Part shown: positions 9,358 through 18,236 of the stretch, piece by piece
Numbering within the stretch: the first letter of the stretch is position 1
How the letters are laid out: every line of letters begins with the position of its first letter
From: Alphaproteobacteria bacterium
GTDB taxonomy: Bacteria; Pseudomonadota; Alphaproteobacteria; JANSWW01
Assembly: GCA_024743275.1 (NCBI GenBank)
Contig: JANSWW010000005.1
Coordinates: 220,849 to 284,848 of the forward strand
Reading direction: 5' to 3'
Length of the DNA stretch: 64,000 nucleotides
Made by a program: the position numbers and the translations under genes
The notes under the pieces: generated by a model
What the model was told of the DNA's origin: nothing
Seen by the model: the letters and a program-made list of their open reading frames with translations, nothing else
The model's database searches: none

Positions 9358-10374
9358 ATGAACGATTACAAATCCATAAGCGCGCCGGCCTTCCCGCAAA
9401 CGCGGATGCGGCGCACGCGCCAGGCCGATTGGTCCCGCCGTCTCGTGCGCGAAAGCCATCTGTCCGCCAACGATTTCATCTGGCCCGTCTTCGTGGTCGA
9501 GGGCAGCGGTGTGATCGATCCGGTCCCGTCGATGCCCGGCGTCGAGCGGGTCTCCGTCGACGTTCTGGTCGACCGGGCCAAGGAAGCGGCCGAATTGGGC
9601 ATTCCGGCGATCGCCCCCTTCCCCAATATCGAGGACGGCCTGAAGGACCCGAAGGCGACGCTCGCCGCCGATCCACAGAATGTGATCTGCCGGGCGGTGC
9701 GCGCGGTGAAACAGGAAGTGCCCGGCATCGGGGTCATTTGCGACGTGGCGCTGGACCCGTTCTCCAGCGACGGGCATTGCGGCCTGGTGATCGACGGGGT
9801 GATCGACAACGACGCGACCAACGAGATGCTGGTAAAGCAGTCGCTCGTTCAGGCCGAGGCGGGGGCGGACGTGCTCGGCCCGTCCGACATGATGGACGGG
9901 CGGGTCGGCGTGATCCGCCAGGCCCTCGACGCGGCGGGCTATCAGGACCGCCAGATCATGTCCTATGCCGCGAAATACGCATCGGCCTATTACGGCCCGT
10001 TCCGCGACGCGGTCGGCTCCTCCGGCACCCTGGCGGGCGCGTCCAAGTCGACCTATCAGATGGACTCGGCCAACAGCGACGAGGCCTTGCGGGAGGTCGC
10101 CCTCGACCTCGCGGAGGGGGCCGACTATGTCATGGTCAAGCCGGGCCAGCCCTATCTCGATGTCGTCCAACGGGTGAAGAGCACCTTCCAGGTGCCGACC
10201 TTCAGCTATCAGGTCTCCGGCGAGTATGCGATGCTCAAGGGCGCGATCCAGAATGGCTGGCTCGACAACGACCGGGTGGTCCTGGAAAGCCTGACGTCCT
10301 TCAAGCGGGCCGGCGCCGACGCCATCCTCACCTATCTCGCCATCGAGGCGGCGAAACTGCTGAAGGCCGGCTGA
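9358..10374 (+). CDS. hemB: Porphobilinogen synthase (delta-aminolevulinic acid dehydratase)
   Basis: Condenses two 5-aminolevulinate molecules to porphobilinogen in heme and tetrapyrrole synthesis; 338 residues, the usual length. Both active-site lysines are visible: MSYAAKYASAYYGPFRDA and the Schiff-base Lys in MVKPGQPYLDVV. The Mg-type allosteric signature GPSDMMDGRVG and the N-terminal RMRRTRQADWSRRLVRE are present. The metal region reads DVALDPFSSDGHCG: the first part is the Asp-rich zinc-independent form, but the final GHCG keeps a Cys where that class usually has GHDG. Not in an obvious operon. Confidence 0.96.
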   Translation: MNDYKSISAPAFPQTRMRRTRQADWSRRLVRESHLSANDFIWPVFVVEGSGVIDPVPSMPGVERVSVDVLVDRAKEAAELGIPAIAPFPNIEDGLKDPKATLAADPQNVICRAVRAVKQEVPGIGVICDVALDPFSSDGHCGLVIDGVIDNDATNEMLVKQSLVQAEAGADVLGPSDMMDGRVGVIRQALDAAGYQDRQIMSYAAKYASAYYGPFRDAVGSSGTLAGASKSTYQMDSANSDEALREVALDLAEGADYVMVKPGQPYLDVVQRVKSTFQVPTFSYQVSGEYAMLKGAIQNGWLDNDRVVLESLTSFKRAGADAILTYLAIEAAKLLKAG

Positions 10375-10403
10375 TCCGGCTGATCCTTAAGGCTTTTACA
10401 GGA

Positions 10404-10607
10404 TCAGGCGACCAAGCCGCGCAACCACCGGGCCATCCAGGCGAACGCGTCCCGGAAGGCCAGCGACCGCTCGATACGCCCCTGTTGCATCAGGCGGGCG
10501 ATCTCGTGCGGCTCCAGGGTCACGGGTTCCGGACGCAGCGGCACGCGACTCTCCGGATTGATCAGATCGTGACTGTCTAGGGGAAATCTCTGCTGAAGAG
10601 CGGTCAT
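10404..10607 (-). CDS. Small conserved-looking protein, unknown function
   Basis: 67-residue protein starting at ATG 10605-10607, chosen because a perfect AGGAGG lies 5 nt upstream; the frame is open further upstream but without such a site. The N-terminal half is polar and Pro-rich (PESRVPLRPEPVTLEPHE), and the C-terminal half is an Arg/Ala/Trp-rich helix (RSLAFRDAFAWMARWLRGL) that could be amphipathic and membrane-binding. I do not recognise the family. It converges with hemB and diverges from the LysR gene. Confidence 0.6.
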   Translation of the reverse strand: MTALQQRFPLDSHDLINPESRVPLRPEPVTLEPHEIARLMQQGRIERSLAFRDAFAWMARWLRGLVA

Positions 10608-10703
10608 TTTCGCCTCCTGAGAAAAAGTTAACCAGTTGCAACAGTATTTGCCCCCTATTCTCAGATAGAAAATAAGGCTATTTTTCATGGTACCTTTAAC
10701 CCA

Positions 10704-10724
10704 GGGAAGATAATAAACCTTCCC
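10704..10724. promoter_or_regulatory. Short dyad directly upstream of the LysR gene
   Basis: GGGAAG, 9 nt, CTTCCC; the spacer region includes a -10-like GATAAT (10708-10713). It lies 20 nt before the LysR start codon, so it could be an autoregulatory site. Weak on its own. Confidence 0.3.
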
Positions 10725-10744
10725 AGAGCGAAGGCGTTCGAAGC

Positions 10745-11671
10745 ATGGATGCTGTTTCCGATATGAGAATCTTCACCGCCGTGATCGACCATGGCGGTTT
10801 GTCGGCGGCGGGCCGCGATCTCAACCTCTCCCCCGCGATGATCTCGAAGCGCCTGGCGCGTCTCGAGGACCGGCTCGGGACCCGGCTGGTGAACCGCACC
10901 ACGCGGCGGCTGAGCCTGACCGACGCCGGAGAGGGCTATTACGAGCGCTGCAAGCGGATCCTGGAGGATATCGAAGAGGCGGAGCAGATCGCCTCAAGCC
11001 AGAATTTGACGCCCCGCGGCGCCATGAAGGTGTCCGTCCCGGCGGGTTTCGGGCGACTGCATGTGGCGCCCCATATCCCGGACTTCCTGCAGCAATATCC
11101 CGAGGTCCAGTTGCATCTGGCCCTCTCGGACGGTCTGGTCGACATCGTCGACGACGGGTTCGATCTCGCGGTCCGAATCGCCGAGCTCAAGGATTCCAGC
11201 CTGATGGCCAGGCGCCTGGGTCCGAACAACCGGATCATCGTCGCCTCACCGGACTATTGGGCGAAGAACGGGAAACCGCGGACGCCGCAGGATCTGGAAA
11301 AGCACAACTGCATCGCCCATGACAGTATCGCCACCTGGTCGTTCCGGGGTCCCGACGGCGAGATCCGCTATCGGCCGTCCGGCAACTTCTCCAGCAACAA
11401 CGGCGATGCGGTGACGGAATCCCTGCTCGGCGGGTTGGGCGTGTCCTTGAAATCGACCTGGGATGTCGGCCGCTATGTGCGCGAAGGGAAGCTCGAGCCG
11501 GTGCTGCTCGACTACTTGCCGCCCGGCGTCGAAATGCACGCGGTGTGGCCGTCGAGCCGGCTCCTTTCGGCGAAGGTCCGGTCTTTCATCGACTTCCTGG
11601 TCGACCGCTTCGGTCGCGGCCATCCCTATTGGGACGAGGGCCTCGACTTCCTGCCCAGGAGCCAGCAATAG
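10745..11671 (+). CDS. LysR-family transcriptional regulator
   Basis: 308 residues. The N-terminal winged HTH (about 1-62) shows LSAAGRDLNLSPAMISKRLARLEDRLGTRLVNRTTRRLSLT-type spacing (only part quoted: LSPAMISKRLARLEDRLG), and the linker and substrate-binding domain occupy about 90-295. It belongs to the large subgroup whose effector domain starts with PRGAMKVSVPAGFGRLHVAP. LysR proteins usually control a divergent neighbour; here that is the 67-residue small gene at 10404-10607. Target and ligand are unknown. It converges with the TPR/oxygenase gene, 4 nt apart. Confidence 0.92.
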   Translation: MDAVSDMRIFTAVIDHGGLSAAGRDLNLSPAMISKRLARLEDRLGTRLVNRTTRRLSLTDAGEGYYERCKRILEDIEEAEQIASSQNLTPRGAMKVSVPAGFGRLHVAPHIPDFLQQYPEVQLHLALSDGLVDIVDDGFDLAVRIAELKDSSLMARRLGPNNRIIVASPDYWAKNGKPRTPQDLEKHNCIAHDSIATWSFRGPDGEIRYRPSGNFSSNNGDAVTESLLGGLGVSLKSTWDVGRYVREGKLEPVLLDYLPPGVEMHAVWPSSRLLSAKVRSFIDFLVDRFGRGHPYWDEGLDFLPRSQQ

Positions 11672-11675
11672 CGGG

Positions 11676-13034
11676 TCAAAGCGGAATAAAGTCGAACCCG
11701 AAGCTCACCCGCCTGCCCGTTCCCTCGAACGGGACCGTGCGGTGGTAGACATAGGACGGAAACAAGACCAGGTGCCCGGTCCTGGACTGGACGAACCGGG
11801 TCGCTGGCCAATCGTCGCCGGCCAGATCGTCCCGCGGCCGCCCCACCTCGATCCAGCCGGCCCTTGACCCCGGATCCGCCGGCTCTTCGGGCATCTCCGC
11901 GTAGTAGGCGCCACTGAACCAGGCCGCCTTGTGGATATGGGCGCCGATTTCGCCCTGCCGCGTCAGGATGTTCGCCCAGAGAGAGAGCCGCCAACGCTCC
12001 GGCATATGGGCGAGATAGGGGTGGCCGATGGACCGCATTTCTTCGACATGTCTTGCGAAAACCGCCTCCAACGCGCCCCGCAGGACCTTGAAGACCGGAG
12101 CGTGATCGGCCTCCAGATTCCCGGTCTTGCGGCCATGGCTCATGGGCATTTCCGGGCGCGGTCCGGCAAGGGTCGGATGGGCCTCGGCCGCGGCGACGAG
12201 CTCCGCGTTGAACACGTCCATCGACACATAGCCATGCGGCAACGGCAGGGCCTTGAGATCGACCAGGGAATCGACGCCAAGAGTCTCACGCGCCGCCGCC
12301 ACCTTCCCGCACCGCCCCAGGGCCACCGCCTTGAGCGACCAGGCAACCCGGTCGGACGGCGCAAGTGCCAGGACCCGGTCGAGCCTCGGCAACGCGTCCT
12401 CGGCACGCCCGAGCCGGATCAGCAAGCTGGCGGCGGACGTCTCGACACCGAGCAGGTCGTCGTCGGCCGACGCCAAAACGGTTTCGAAGGATTCAAGCGC
12501 CTCGGCCAACCGTCCGGCCCCGTCCAGAGACCGGCCAAGCCCGATCCAGGATCGCCGGTCGTCCGGGAAAATCCCCGTCAAGCGACGGAACTGTTCTTCC
12601 GCCTCCGCGAAATGCCCCAGGGTCAGGGTCGCCTGAGCCTTTCCCAGCAGGGCCGCGCGATTTTCCGGATCAATCCCGACCGCATAGCCGTAGATTTCAA
12701 CCGCCCTGTCGGCCCTGCCCATCGCCATGGCGGCGTCGCCGAAACTGATCAACGTCGGAAGATGATTGGGATGGCGTTCGCAGGCGGCGTCGAAGGCGTC
12801 GACGGCCGCACGATATCGCTGTGCCTTGAAGAGACAAAGCGCCCGCATGCGCCAGATTTCCGGATCGGCCCCATGGGTGGTGCGGGCGGCGTCGAGAATC
12901 CGCATCGCCTCACCGAGGTCTCCCCGGCCGACAGCGGCATTGGCCGCCTGGACCGGATGCGCTATCCGCGGTCCTGCCGGCTTCGGCGCCACGCCGCCCA
13001 GTCCAGGCAAAAGCTGTTTCGGGCCGGTCCCCAT
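11676..13034 (-). CDS. TPR protein fused to a 2-oxoglutarate/Fe(II) oxygenase-like domain
   Basis: 452 residues. The N-terminal part (about 25-240) holds tandem TPR helices (NRAALLGKAQATLTLGHFAE is one example). The C-terminal part (about 330-452) looks like the putative 2OG-Fe(II) oxygenase family: a first metal His in GAHIHKAAWFSGAYYAEMP, a second His in LVLFPSYVYHRTVPFEG, and an Arg in RRVSFGFDFIPL that would bind 2-oxoglutarate. The start has GAGGAG about 10 nt upstream. Known relatives hydroxylate proteins or small molecules, but no substrate can be assigned; the TPRs suggest a protein partner. Confidence 0.8.
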   Translation of the reverse strand: MGTGPKQLLPGLGGVAPKPAGPRIAHPVQAANAAVGRGDLGEAMRILDAARTTHGADPEIWRMRALCLFKAQRYRAAVDAFDAACERHPNHLPTLISFGDAAMAMGRADRAVEIYGYAVGIDPENRAALLGKAQATLTLGHFAEAEEQFRRLTGIFPDDRRSWIGLGRSLDGAGRLAEALESFETVLASADDDLLGVETSAASLLIRLGRAEDALPRLDRVLALAPSDRVAWSLKAVALGRCGKVAAARETLGVDSLVDLKALPLPHGYVSMDVFNAELVAAAEAHPTLAGPRPEMPMSHGRKTGNLEADHAPVFKVLRGALEAVFARHVEEMRSIGHPYLAHMPERWRLSLWANILTRQGEIGAHIHKAAWFSGAYYAEMPEEPADPGSRAGWIEVGRPRDDLAGDDWPATRFVQSRTGHLVLFPSYVYHRTVPFEGTGRRVSFGFDFIPL

Positions 13035-13098
13035 CGCTGCGTTTCTCCTCGTTCCGAATCGCCGGATGCTAAGGGAAAACGCACAGGCTGGGCAACGG

Positions 13099-13611
13099 TC
13101 AGAGCACCTTGGACAGGATCAGGCTTATGTAATTGGTGTGCGGCCAATCCGCATGGTCGATATAGCGGTAGCCGAGACGCGTATACCATTCCACCAGATG
13201 GGTCGCCGGCTCCGCCGTGTCGCAGGCCAGCTCCTTGGCGCCCAAGGCCCGCGCCCGATCCTCCAGAAAGGCGATCATTCGGTTGCCATGGCCCTTGCCC
13301 TGCAGTTTGGGGTCCATGGCGAACTGGCCGAACATGGCCACGTCCGGCCGGCTGAAATGCGGATGATAATCCTGAAACGAGGGCGGCATGAGAGTCACCG
13401 TGCCAACCATCTCTCCAGTGAGCTCCGCGATATAGCATTCGCCGAGCGCCGCCCGCTCCCGGGTGACCTCGACCGGTTGGTCGACGGCCTGATAGTTGAG
13501 GCCCATCACGGCGAGGCGGCCATAGGCGGTGTGGAGAATCTCCGTCAACCTTTCGAAGGAGTCATCCTCCCGCACCAACCTGATCACCAAGTCCTGGTTT
13601 TGCACGTTCAA
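13099..13611 (-). CDS. GNAT-family N-acetyltransferase
   Basis: Acetyl-CoA-dependent acetyltransferase of about 170 residues. The acetyl-CoA loop (motif A) is seen as QFAMDPKLQGKGHGNRMIAF with the Q/R-x-x-G-x-G/A pattern, followed by AKELACDTAEPATHLVEWYTRLGYRYI typical of the C-terminal half. The frame is open to an ATG at 13632, which would overlap the YheT-like gene by 71 nt; a TTG at 13609-13611 has GGAGG 9 nt upstream and is my preferred start (uncertain). It is last in the apparent decarboxylase operon; a GNAT beside an ornithine-type decarboxylase suggests polyamine or amino-acid acetylation, which is inference. Confidence 0.8.
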   Translation of the reverse strand: MNVQNQDLVIRLVREDDSFERLTEILHTAYGRLAVMGLNYQAVDQPVEVTRERAALGECYIAELTGEMVGTVTLMPPSFQDYHPHFSRPDVAMFGQFAMDPKLQGKGHGNRMIAFLEDRARALGAKELACDTAEPATHLVEWYTRLGYRYIDHADWPHTNYISLILSKVL

Positions 13612-14584
13612 CGGGTCGGCCCTCCACCGCATCGAAAAAGGCGGTGCTTCGCAATAAATGCCAGGGCACCTTGCCGGTCACACCATGGAACCCAACATGG
13701 CCGCCGCCCTCCGGAAGATCAATGTCAACGCTGTTGTTCCCGTTTTGCGGATTTCCCCGATAGGCTTCGTAGGGAATCCAAGGATCGTCCTGGGCATGGA
13801 TCAGCAGGGTGGGCCTGCCGATCGCCGGCAGGAAACGCCTTGCCATATTGCGGGCGTAGTAATCCTCGGCCCCGGCGAAGCCGCCGCGCGGGGCCACGAC
13901 CCGGTCGTCATAGTCGAAGATGTCCTTAGCCTCACGCACCGCCCGCGCCTGCTCCGCCGTCAATTGGGCCGCCGGATGCAGTGTCTCCGCCCGCATCCGG
14001 TCGAGCAGATATTTGTGATAGATCCGATTCCGCGGGTCCCGGAATCGCTTGGAGGTCAAGGAAAGGTCGATCGGCGCTGAAATCGAGACGGCGGCCATGA
14101 CCGGCGTGTCGCGTCCCTGCTCGCCCATATATTTCAGCAACGCGTTGCCGCCCAGCGAGAACCCCATGGCGACCAGACCATCCGCCGTCAGATCCGCCGG
14201 AAGACCCGCGATCACCGCCGCGATGTCCCGGCTGCGGCCCGCGTGATAATGCTGCCCGGCGAGCGGCGCCCCAGGCCCCGCCCCACGCTGGTTCATGCGG
14301 ATGACCGGCCGGCCTTCGGCCAGGAAGTGCTCCATCGCCTGCAGCATATAGGCGGAGCCCTCGCAGCCCGTGAGCCCGTGGATCAGCAGGATCGGCCGCC
14401 GGGTGGCGTTCCCGGGCCGGTCGACCGCGACCCGGCAGCGGTCGCCGGTCCCGTCGCCGAGATCGACGGTCAGGACCTCCTGAGGCGCGGGCCCGCGCCG
14501 CGGGCCCGCAAAGAAGTTCCGAACCGTCTGGAGATCGCCGGTGACCCAGGGAAACCGTGGCTTGAAAGGGGGATATGAGGTCAA
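13562..14584 (-). CDS. YheT-family alpha/beta hydrolase
   Basis: 340 residues. The nucleophile elbow is GFSLGGNALLKYMGE, the oxyanion region LLIHGLTGCEGS, the acid near DDPWIPYEAY and the His in GGGHVGFHG, which together fit the YheT/ABHD1-3 branch. The start appears to be TTG 14582-14584, 10 nt after the stop of the upstream hydrolase gene; no in-frame ATG precedes the conserved N-terminus (FKPRFPWVTGDLQTV). Its 3' end overlaps the GNAT start region. Substrate unknown. Confidence 0.85.
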   Translation of the reverse strand: MTSYPPFKPRFPWVTGDLQTVRNFFAGPRRGPAPQEVLTVDLGDGTGDRCRVAVDRPGNATRRPILLIHGLTGCEGSAYMLQAMEHFLAEGRPVIRMNQRGAGPGAPLAGQHYHAGRSRDIAAVIAGLPADLTADGLVAMGFSLGGNALLKYMGEQGRDTPVMAAVSISAPIDLSLTSKRFRDPRNRIYHKYLLDRMRAETLHPAAQLTAEQARAVREAKDIFDYDDRVVAPRGGFAGAEDYYARNMARRFLPAIGRPTLLIHAQDDPWIPYEAYRGNPQNGNNSVDIDLPEGGGHVGFHGVTGKVPWHLLRSTAFFDAVEGRPVERAKPGLGDQVGAGG

Positions 14585-14594
14585 ACGGGCGAGC

Positions 14595-15533
14595 CTATTT
14601 ATCGTTCAAATGGCGGCCCAGGGGATCGTCGTGTTCGGCGAGATCGGGGTCGATGCCATCCGCCCGCATCTCATCCTTGCGCATCTGTTCCAAGAGCCAG
14701 TTGCGAATGATGTGGGTCTGGGAATCGACCATCAAAGAGGGCGCATGACCGCACTCGGGGATCTCGACCAAGGTCGCCTTCGGGCCCCGTCTCGTCATCT
14801 CCTCCGCGGTCTCCCGGGTCAGCAGAGTCGAGTCGGCGCCACGCAGGACCAGAACCGGGATCTCGATCATGTCCCACAGCGCCCACAGATCGACGTCCTT
14901 CTGTTCCTCCTGGAAAATGTCGCCGATGGCGGGGTCATAGTGCAGCCGATAGGAGCCGTCGGCCTCCCGGATCACGCTGTGCTGGACCATCTCCGACCAG
15001 GCGATATCGGGCAGAGGCCCCCACGAGGCGTAGGTCTCGCGCATATAGTCGCCGACCGCGTTGAGGTTATCGAAGCGTGGATCCGTGCCGACATAGGTCC
15101 CGATGAATTCGAGGGCCGCCTTCGGGATGAACGGGCCGACGTCGTTCAGGACCAGATGCTTGATCGGCGTCTCTTCCTGGGCGGCGATCATCATGCCGAT
15201 CAGGCCACCCATCGACGTGCCGACCCAATCGACCTGTTCCAGCCCCCGATACTTCAGGAGGGCGTGGCAGTGCCGGATATAGCTGTCATAGGTGTAGCCC
15301 TCCTTGTCGGAAAGCCAGCCGGATCGACCGCGGCCGACCATGTCGACGGCGATGGTCCGGAAATCCGGCGCCAGGGCGTGCCCCAGCTCGTCGAAATCCC
15401 TGGCCTGGCGCGCCAGGCCATGGACGGCGATCACCACATTCTGCCGCTGTCGGCTGTTCCATTCCGTAAAGGCGATCCAGCAGGTCTCATGGGTGACCTT
15501 GGTGGGAAAACTGCCTTGGCTCGGGCGTAACAC
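14595..15533 (-). CDS. Alpha/beta-fold hydrolase
   Basis: 312 residues. VVIAVHGLARQARDFDELG is the oxyanion strand-loop, WVGTSMGGLIGMMIAA carries the Ser nucleophile, and PECGHAPSLM holds the catalytic His. The frame extends to 15737, but that would overlap the decarboxylase gene; a GTG at 15531-15533 with GGAGG 5 nt upstream is clearly the better start. It lies 34 nt after the decarboxylase stop and 10 nt before the YheT-like gene, so it is co-transcribed with them. General esterase, lactonase or haloalkane-type activity cannot be distinguished. Confidence 0.87.
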   Translation of the reverse strand: MLRPSQGSFPTKVTHETCWIAFTEWNSRQRQNVVIAVHGLARQARDFDELGHALAPDFRTIAVDMVGRGRSGWLSDKEGYTYDSYIRHCHALLKYRGLEQVDWVGTSMGGLIGMMIAAQEETPIKHLVLNDVGPFIPKAALEFIGTYVGTDPRFDNLNAVGDYMRETYASWGPLPDIAWSEMVQHSVIREADGSYRLHYDPAIGDIFQEEQKDVDLWALWDMIEIPVLVLRGADSTLLTRETAEEMTRRGPKATLVEIPECGHAPSLMVDSQTHIIRNWLLEQMRKDEMRADGIDPDLAEHDDPLGRHLNDK

Positions 15534-15567
15534 AGATGCCTCCAAATCAGGGGGTCTTGAGGAGCGC

Positions 15568-16824
15568 CTAGCGGACGGCCGCCTGTCGCGCGTTTTGGGT
15601 CGGAGTGTTCCTGGGGCCGGGCGGCTCGTCCTCCAACTCCACGAAGGTCTCCGGCTTGAAGCCGTTGAAACCGGTCGCCAGGGCGTTCGAATAGGCGCCG
15701 ACCTGACCGACCTCGATCCAATCCCCCTCCCGGACATCGACCGGCAGGGTGAAGGGCGTCGGCAGCACGTCGTGACTGTCGCAGGTCGGCCCGTAGATGG
15801 TGAAATCGCGGGTCTCGGCGGCGGCGGGCCCGTCCGGCCGGATCAGGCGGACCGGCAGATGGTTGTTGAAGACCAGCGGCTCGGACAAGGAATGATAAAT
15901 GCCGTCGTTGATATAGAGGCTGTCGCCCTTGCGCAGCTGGACCTGGACCAGCAGCGACAGGCCGGAGGCGACGACGGCGCGGCCCGGTTCGCAGAGGATG
16001 ACGGCGTCCCGGCGCAGCCTGAGCTGCTCGACGCCCGCCTCGATCGCCTTGAAGAAATCCTCCAGGGGCGGCACGTCCTCGCCGACATAGGGGGCCGGGA
16101 AACCGCCGCCGACATCGAGATAGTGAATCTCCGCCTCGGTCCGGGCGAGCACCAGCCCGACCCGCTTGAGGGCGTCGCGGAAGGCCATGGGGTCGCGGCA
16201 TTGGGAACCGACATGGAAGGCGATGCCGGCGCGATACCCCTCCCGGTGGATGCGGTCGAGCAATTTGACCGCCTCGTCGACGCTGGCGCCGAATTTGCGC
16301 GACAGATCGAGCACCGCGCCCTTGGACGAGGTCGCCAGGCGGACGAAGATCGTGATTTCGTCGTCCTTGGTGGTCTCGATCAGCTTGTCGAGTTCGTCCG
16401 TGTGATCGACGACGAAATGGCTGACGTCATAGACCTGTTCGGCGGACAGGATCGCGGCGCGGGCCTTCACCGGATGCATGAAATAGGCGGTCGCATCCCG
16501 GAACAGCTCGCGGACAAGCGCGATCTCGCCGAGCGACGCGGTATCGAAATGCCTGACACCCGCCTCGTAGATCGCCTGCATCACCAGCGGATGGGGATTG
16601 CATTTGACGGCATAGAGCGTGCGGCCCGGGAACCCGCGCAAAAAGCGTCTGGTATCGGCCTTGATCCGCTTCGGCCGGACGCAATAGACCGGATAACCCG
16701 GCCGAAGGCGGGCGGCCAGCGCCGTCGCGTCGGCGAAGGTCCGGGCGGCATAGGCCACGGCACCGCTCTCGCGGTCGGCCTTGCGCTCGGCATCGGGGGC
16801 GTTTTCAGGATCGGCGAAGGCCAT
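15568..16824 (-). CDS. Ornithine/lysine decarboxylase family, fold type III PLP enzyme
   Basis: 418 residues with the eukaryotic-type ODC layout: the PLP-Schiff base Lys in RTLYAVKCNPHPLV, the His and Gly-rich phosphate loop in FHVGSQ and LDVGGGFPAPY, the EPGRAVVAS block, and the active-site Cys in YGPTCDSHDVLP at the dimer interface. It probably makes putrescine (or cadaverine) from ornithine (or lysine). ATG 16822-16824 is preferred for length; in-frame ATGs further upstream exist but no strong ribosome site marks any of them. First gene of a four-gene minus-strand operon and divergent from the CoA-transferase gene across about 190 bp. Ornithine versus lysine preference is not decidable here. 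Confidence 0.9.
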   Translation of the reverse strand: MAFADPENAPDAERKADRESGAVAYAARTFADATALAARLRPGYPVYCVRPKRIKADTRRFLRGFPGRTLYAVKCNPHPLVMQAIYEAGVRHFDTASLGEIALVRELFRDATAYFMHPVKARAAILSAEQVYDVSHFVVDHTDELDKLIETTKDDEITIFVRLATSSKGAVLDLSRKFGASVDEAVKLLDRIHREGYRAGIAFHVGSQCRDPMAFRDALKRVGLVLARTEAEIHYLDVGGGFPAPYVGEDVPPLEDFFKAIEAGVEQLRLRRDAVILCEPGRAVVASGLSLLVQVQLRKGDSLYINDGIYHSLSEPLVFNNHLPVRLIRPDGPAAAETRDFTIYGPTCDSHDVLPTPFTLPVDVREGDWIEVGQVGAYSNALATGFNGFKPETFVELEDEPPGPRNTPTQNARQAAVR

Positions 16825-17016
16825 GGGGGCTTGGCTTTCCGTGGCGGTGAATATCCGGCACATTATGAAATTTGCGCCCGCGTCGCCAGCCTCGGCTTGC
16901 CAGCCCCCCTTTAACCGCACGGACCCCTTGCGGCGCTGAAGGTTGTGTTGCCCGGTCCGCCTCGGCTAAGACAGCGCCAGACTTGACCGCCGACAGATAA
17001 GAGGACCGTTCCGACC

Positions 17017-18186
17017 ATGTCCGCCGCCCCCTCCCCGGTGAAGACCGAAGGCCCGCTTTCCGGGATCACCGTCATCGACCTGTCCCGCATCCTGGCCGGT
17101 CCCTACTGCACCTTGATGCTGGCCGAACTCGGCGCCCGGGTGATCAAGGTGGAAACCCCCGGCACCGGGGACGACGCCCGCCAGTTCGGCCCCTTCAAGG
17201 ACGGCAAGTCGGCCTATTTCATGTCGATCAACCGGGGCAAGGAATCCATCGCCCTCAATCTCAAGGACGACGCCGACCGGGCGGTGTTCGAAAAGCTGCT
17301 CGCCACGGGCGATATCGTGGTCGAGAACTTCCGGCCCGGCACCATGGAAAAGCTCGGCTATGGCTGGGACGTCCTGCATGGGAAATTCCCAAAGCTGATC
17401 TACGCGGCCGCCTCCGGTTTCGGGCATAGCGGGCCCGATTCGAAGCGCGCCGCCTACGACATGGTTGTCCAGGGCATGGGCGGGATCATGAGCATCACCG
17501 GCCAGCCCGGCGGCAAGCCGTCCCGTGTCGGCATGTCGATCGGCGACATCGGGGCCGGCCTGTTCACCGCCATCGGCGTCCTGTCCGCACTGCATCACCG
17601 GGAAAAGACCGGCGAGGCGACCAAGGTCGATATCGGCATGTTCGACGTCCAGCTCGCCCTGCTGGAAAACGCCATCGTCCGCTATTTTCTCACCGGCAAG
17701 GCGCCCGGCCCGATGGGCGCGCGCCATCCGACGATCACCCCCTTCGAGGCCTTCGACGCCCAGGACGGCGCCATCATCATCGCCGCCGGCAACGACAATC
17801 TGTTCCGCAGCCTCTGCGCCACCCTCGACCGGGGCGACATGGCCGAGGACCCGCGCTTCGCCAGCAACCCGCTGCGCACCGAGAATGTCGAGGCGCTGAA
17901 GGAAGAGCTCGAAAAGACGCTCAAGACCAAAACCATCGACGAATGGCAGGCCATCCTCGACGGCGCCGGCATCCCCGCCGGGCCGATCAACGATGTCGGC
18001 AGGGCGATCAACCATCCCCAGGCGATCGCGCGGAACATGGCGGTGACCATGGAGGATCCAGATCTCGGCACCGTCAAACTGGTCGGCAACCCGATCAAGA
18101 TCTCCGGCTTCGAGGACCCGTCGACCCGCCGCCCGGCCCCGGCGCTCAATCAACATGGCGACGAAATCCGCCGCCAACTCGGCTAA
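17017..18186 (+). CDS. CaiB/BaiF-family (class III) CoA-transferase
   Basis: 389 residues, the usual length for family III CoA-transferases, which move CoA between carboxylic acids by way of an aspartyl intermediate. The N-terminal ILAGPYCTLMLAELGARVIK, the RGKESIALNLK block, the catalytic Asp in MSIGDIGAGLFTAIGVL and the C-terminal ALNQHGDEIRRQLG are all typical. It is followed 50 nt later by an aldehyde dehydrogenase on the same strand, suggesting a shared degradative pathway from aldehyde to acid to acyl-CoA. Specific substrate unknown. Confidence 0.92.
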   Translation: MSAAPSPVKTEGPLSGITVIDLSRILAGPYCTLMLAELGARVIKVETPGTGDDARQFGPFKDGKSAYFMSINRGKESIALNLKDDADRAVFEKLLATGDIVVENFRPGTMEKLGYGWDVLHGKFPKLIYAAASGFGHSGPDSKRAAYDMVVQGMGGIMSITGQPGGKPSRVGMSIGDIGAGLFTAIGVLSALHHREKTGEATKVDIGMFDVQLALLENAIVRYFLTGKAPGPMGARHPTITPFEAFDAQDGAIIIAAGNDNLFRSLCATLDRGDMAEDPRFASNPLRTENVEALKEELEKTLKTKTIDEWQAILDGAGIPAGPINDVGRAINHPQAIARNMAVTMEDPDLGTVKLVGNPIKISGFEDPSTRRPAPALNQHGDEIRRQLG

Positions 18187-18236
18187 CGTTCAAACTAAAG
18201 AACGACGATCAACATATTGATATAAAGGGAAACGCC

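Noticed and set aside
7828..10170. 780-residue minus-strand frame
   Set aside because: Antisense shadow of the RND pump and hemB genes.
10380..10407. 7-bp hairpin CTGATCC/GGATCAG between hemB and the small gene
   Set aside because: 14-nt loop, no T-run on either strand, and one arm lies inside the small gene; too weak to call a terminator.
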